NCBI GenBank assembly: GCA_964552655.1 | Contig: CAZKHG010000076.1 | Location: 1 to 8,255 of the forward strand | Origin: CAZKHG01 sp964552655 | GTDB lineage: Bacteria > Bacteroidota > Bacteroidia > Bacteroidales > Tenuifilaceae | DNA: 8,255 nucleotides | Reading direction: 5' to 3' | Translations under genes and position numbers: made by a program | Shown here: piece by piece, positions 6,594 through 8,255 of the stretch | Numbering within the stretch: the stretch's first letter is position 1 | Layout: every line of letters starts with the position of its first letter | Notes under the pieces: generated by a model | Told to the model about the DNA's origin: nothing | The model's database searches: none | What the model saw: only the letters and a program-made list of their open reading frames with translations

Positions 6594-7757
6594 TTATTTA
6601 GGGAAATCCATTAGTAAGTTTTGTGCATACTCTCTTATGCTAATCCATTCAGAATTTTGGAGTTTAGTCGTGTATCTTTCATATGCATTTTCCATTTCTT
6701 TAATGTTGGATCCCCATTCTTTTTCGAATACACATTCTAAAATAAGTGCTAACTGATCGCATGCTTTTACCAAAGAATCACGAGAATATAATTTATCGTT
6801 AAAATCATTTAGTAGAGATAATTCACTTAATTCTTTCTTTATTTTTTTAGGCATTACATTCGTAAAATCTATAACTAATTTATTCTCAACTTTTGCCCAA
6901 AAATTTGGATTTTCCTTATTTATCACGTTTTTAACTGGTGTAATAACATCTCCAGTTAAACTTTCAGGTACGTCATGGAATAAAGCTTTTAATATAGATT
7001 GATATGTGAACTCTAAGTTAATTTGTTTTTCTTTTTCGATCGAAGCAAAAACAATAGTCAAAAATGAAACAACAAAAGTATGTCCCATAACTGTGCTTTC
7101 ATTTGATCTTATAACTTTATTCCATCTTCTTAAATACTTAAGTTGTTTTATGGTTTCTAAGTAACCAATCTTATGCAAATTATCATATGATTTTTGAAAA
7201 ATACCTCTGTTACTGCTTGATATATTCTTAGTAATCTTTTGTTCTAAATCATCTTTTATTTTTTTGTAATTTGAATTTTTGCCATATACTAACATATTAG
7301 TTTGACATTCTTCTTGTGCGGCTTTATACTGGCAAAATTTGATTAAATCCTCAATAAGTTTTTTTGTTTCTTTATCCTTTGTTTTATAATTCCCGTTAAA
7401 AGTTAAAAAAGTTAAAATATTTTCAGAAATAATTCTTGGAAAATAACTTGAAATTTCCTTTGCAGTTTCATCAATTAATTTAACCCATTTTTCAGAATCA
7501 ATTTCCCTCATAGTATCTCTAGATTTTATTGAAATGTCTGAGAGTTTATGTTTATTTATAGACTTAAGAAGACATCTTTTTAATAGGATTTCCATTTCAA
7601 CATTAGTTAGTTTCAAACTGTCTCTAGCAATAGCATATGCCAGATGTGTATAGTATGCAATATTTTCAGCTTCAGTCCAAGGATCAATCTGAGGCATGGT
7701 ATTCCATCTTCTTAAGTTCATAATGGAAAACAGAACTTCATTAAGTGAGTTAGTCAT
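6594..7757 (-). CDS. YfbR-like HD-domain phosphohydrolase with a degenerate N-terminal HD repeat
   Basis: This 387-residue soluble protein carries two related HD domains. The C-terminal domain (about 205-387) matches YfbR, the E. coli HD-type 5'-deoxynucleotidase acting on dNMPs: RW at 211-212, H226 in MGHTFVV, HD at 261-262, ESLTGDVITPVK (265-276) and D334 in KACDQLA. These correspond to the YfbR residues R18, W19, H33, H68, D69, E72, D77 and D137. The N-terminal part (about 13-155) repeats the pattern: LRRWN (15-19 against 209-213), H38, then residues 61-107 aligning gaplessly with 257-303, including W91/W287 and P107/P303. In this copy HD has become KS (65-66), E265 is K69 and D334 is Q143, so it is probably non-catalytic. 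YfbR itself is about half this length. Substrate is likely a nucleotide, but unproven. The gene is very AT-rich and lies 129 bp after the small membrane-protein gene on the same strand. Met13 is an alternative start. Confidence 0.85.
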   Translation of the reverse strand: MTNSLNEVLFSIMNLRRWNTMPQIDPWTEAENIAYYTHLAYAIARDSLKLTNVEMEILLKRCLLKSINKHKLSDISIKSRDTMREIDSEKWVKLIDETAKEISSYFPRIISENILTFLTFNGNYKTKDKETKKLIEDLIKFCQYKAAQEECQTNMLVYGKNSNYKKIKDDLEQKITKNISSSNRGIFQKSYDNLHKIGYLETIKQLKYLRRWNKVIRSNESTVMGHTFVVSFLTIVFASIEKEKQINLEFTYQSILKALFHDVPESLTGDVITPVKNVINKENPNFWAKVENKLVIDFTNVMPKKIKKELSELSLLNDFNDKLYSRDSLVKACDQLALILECVFEKEWGSNIKEMENAYERYTTKLQNSEWISIREYAQNLLMDFPK

Positions 7758-7886
7758 AATTATTTTTTTTACATGATTTTTCTGATCTGTTTACTTAGGT
7801 TTTCAAATAAACCAATAACCTTAGAAAATAGTTAAATCCTACCTGAAAAATACTTTTTATCGACTGATGGATTATAATAATTTGTG

Positions 7887-8066
7887 TTATTTAAACCAAT
7901 GTTCATATGCATAAGAAGCTAGTAGAGATGATAATATGCCAACAATAAAACTGATTATTATTGTCTCTCTTCTAATTTTTTTAATCGAGATATTTACATC
8001 GTTTTGCGAGTTAGATATTACGCTACCTCTATCAGCTACTTGCGAGTTTTTTACATTTTCTGCCAT
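7887..8066 (-). CDS. 59-residue single-helix membrane protein with NSQ-rich N-terminus
   Basis: This small gene encodes 59 residues from the ATG at 8066 to the TAA at 7887. The N-terminal 27 residues are polar and rich in Asn, Ser and Gln (NSQVADRGSVISNSQNDVN, 7-25). A basic stretch KKIRR (29-33) follows, then one hydrophobic helix (TIIISFIVGILSSLLASYAY, 35-54) and a short tail EHWFK. The positive residues before the helix suggest the N-terminus is cytoplasmic. I do not recognise a named family. Evidence that it is real: it begins 2 bp after the stop of the preceding frame (TAATTATG), the pattern for coupled translation; it shares an NSQVA(K/D) motif with that preceding protein; and its soluble-basic-helix layout is coherent. 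The layout would suit a membrane effector or anchor recruited through the N-terminal motif, which is inference. It is AT-rich (15/60 G+C in one sampled line), like the HD-protein gene that follows 129 bp later. Confidence 0.75.
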   Translation of the reverse strand: MAENVKNSQVADRGSVISNSQNDVNISIKKIRRETIIISFIVGILSSLLASYAYEHWFK

Positions 8067-8068
8067 AA

Positions 8069-8255
8069 TTACTTATTATTTGATTTATTAATTTGAGAAT
8101 TATCTTTTGCAACTTGTGAGTTAATAATAGTATCTCCAGAAGAAGGTACTGTTGTTAATTCTTGTCTCGCATCATCTCTATCAAGAATTTGTATAGCTGT
8201 CCCTCGCTCGGCGAAGTCTCCCGACTTCGTCGAACATAAAAAGCAGTCTTCAGAC
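8069..8255 (-). CDS. C-terminal part of an unidentified protein, running off the window edge
   Basis: An open frame enters from the right edge and ends at TAA 8069-8071, giving at least 61 residues; no in-frame ATG is seen. The last 40 or so residues are convincing: acidic/basic TAIQILDRDDARQELTTV, then SSGDTIINSQVAKDNSQINK near the end. NSQVAK and DNSQIN recall the N-terminus of the next protein. The stop lies 2 bp before the next ATG, so the two are probably translationally coupled. The first part (SEDCFLCSTKSGDFAERG) is encoded by GC-rich, hairpin-forming DNA unlike the AT-rich remainder, so it may be a repeat inserted into the gene and the gene may be truncated or remodelled. Whether the upstream part is a sensor, an enzyme or only a short peptide cannot be told here. 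Confidence 0.55.
   Translation of the reverse strand, partial: SEDCFLCSTKSGDFAERGTAIQILDRDDARQELTTVPSSGDTIINSQVAKDNSQINKSNNK
8201..8235. repeat. GC-rich palindromic repeat-like element
   Basis: Positions 8208-8218 and 8223-8233 form an 11-bp stem (one G-T pair if folded as plus-strand RNA) around the loop TCCC; the inner seven pairs, CGAAGTC with GACTTCG, are exact. The element is strongly G+C-rich against the AT-rich DNA on its left. Its first 16 bases resemble the minus strand of 6516-6531 (13 of 16), so it probably belongs to a dispersed repeat family. The window's last bases (GTCT-TC-AGAC at 8246-8255) form a further short inverted repeat. Confidence 0.5.

Noticed and set aside
7797..7821. 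AGGTT...AACCT stem-like pairing in the leader of the HD gene, considered as a riboswitch or attenuator
   Set aside because: Only five base pairs in very AT-rich DNA, with no recognisable riboswitch core.
8182..8237. Short minus-strand peptide MFDEVGRLRRARDS... starting within the GC-rich repeat
   Set aside because: Only 18 codons in repeat-derived DNA, overlapping a longer and more coherent frame.

Overview
The window reads as chromosomal DNA of a member of the Bacteroidota. The glycosidase at 480..1973 ends in a type IX secretion (T9SS) C-terminal sorting domain, a system largely confined to that phylum. The leaders before start codons are A/T-rich and lack clear Shine-Dalgarno sequences. 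One promoter candidate fits the phylum's TAnnTTTG -7 element. I cannot name a genus.

Layout. At the left, two plus-strand genes lie 24 bp apart: a small SpoIIAA-like (STAS/SEC14-type) protein (90..455) and a secreted GH128-like glucanase with a CBM6-like module and a T9SS tail (480..1973). From 1993 to the right edge all genes are on the minus strand. The first pair, in order of transcription, is a secreted PQQ-type beta-propeller protein (3958 to 2738) followed by a LolA-fold secreted protein (2715 to 1993). Three separately spaced inner-membrane genes follow: a tandem-repeat YccF protein (4151..4525), an unrecognised six-helix membrane protein (4644..5336) and a LysE/RhtB-type exporter (5601..6203). 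These look like ordinary housekeeping or accessory genes.

The unusual part is the right fifth of the window, about 6594 to the edge. It is much more AT-rich than most of the rest: sampled lines count 14/60 and 15/60 G+C, against 30/60 in the propeller gene and 35/60 in the exporter gene. It holds, in order of transcription, the C-terminal part of an unidentified protein that runs off the edge, a 59-residue single-helix membrane protein starting 2 bp after that stop, and a 387-residue protein with two YfbR-like HD domains. The second HD domain keeps every catalytic residue; the first is a recognisable copy that has lost most metal ligands. The two small proteins share an NSQVA(K/D) motif, at the C-terminus of one and the N-terminus of the next. 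I suggest, as inference only, a signalling or defence module: a sensor outside the window, a small membrane protein recruited through a shared motif, and a nucleotide hydrolase. Related GC-rich repeat fragments lie at both ends of this islet (6513..6550 and 8201..8235).

The 390-bp gap between the islet and the exporter gene (6204..6593) has no gene but contains a 10-bp inverted repeat and a 24-bp-period direct repeat. No rRNA, tRNA, CRISPR array, transposase or convincing intrinsic terminator was seen.
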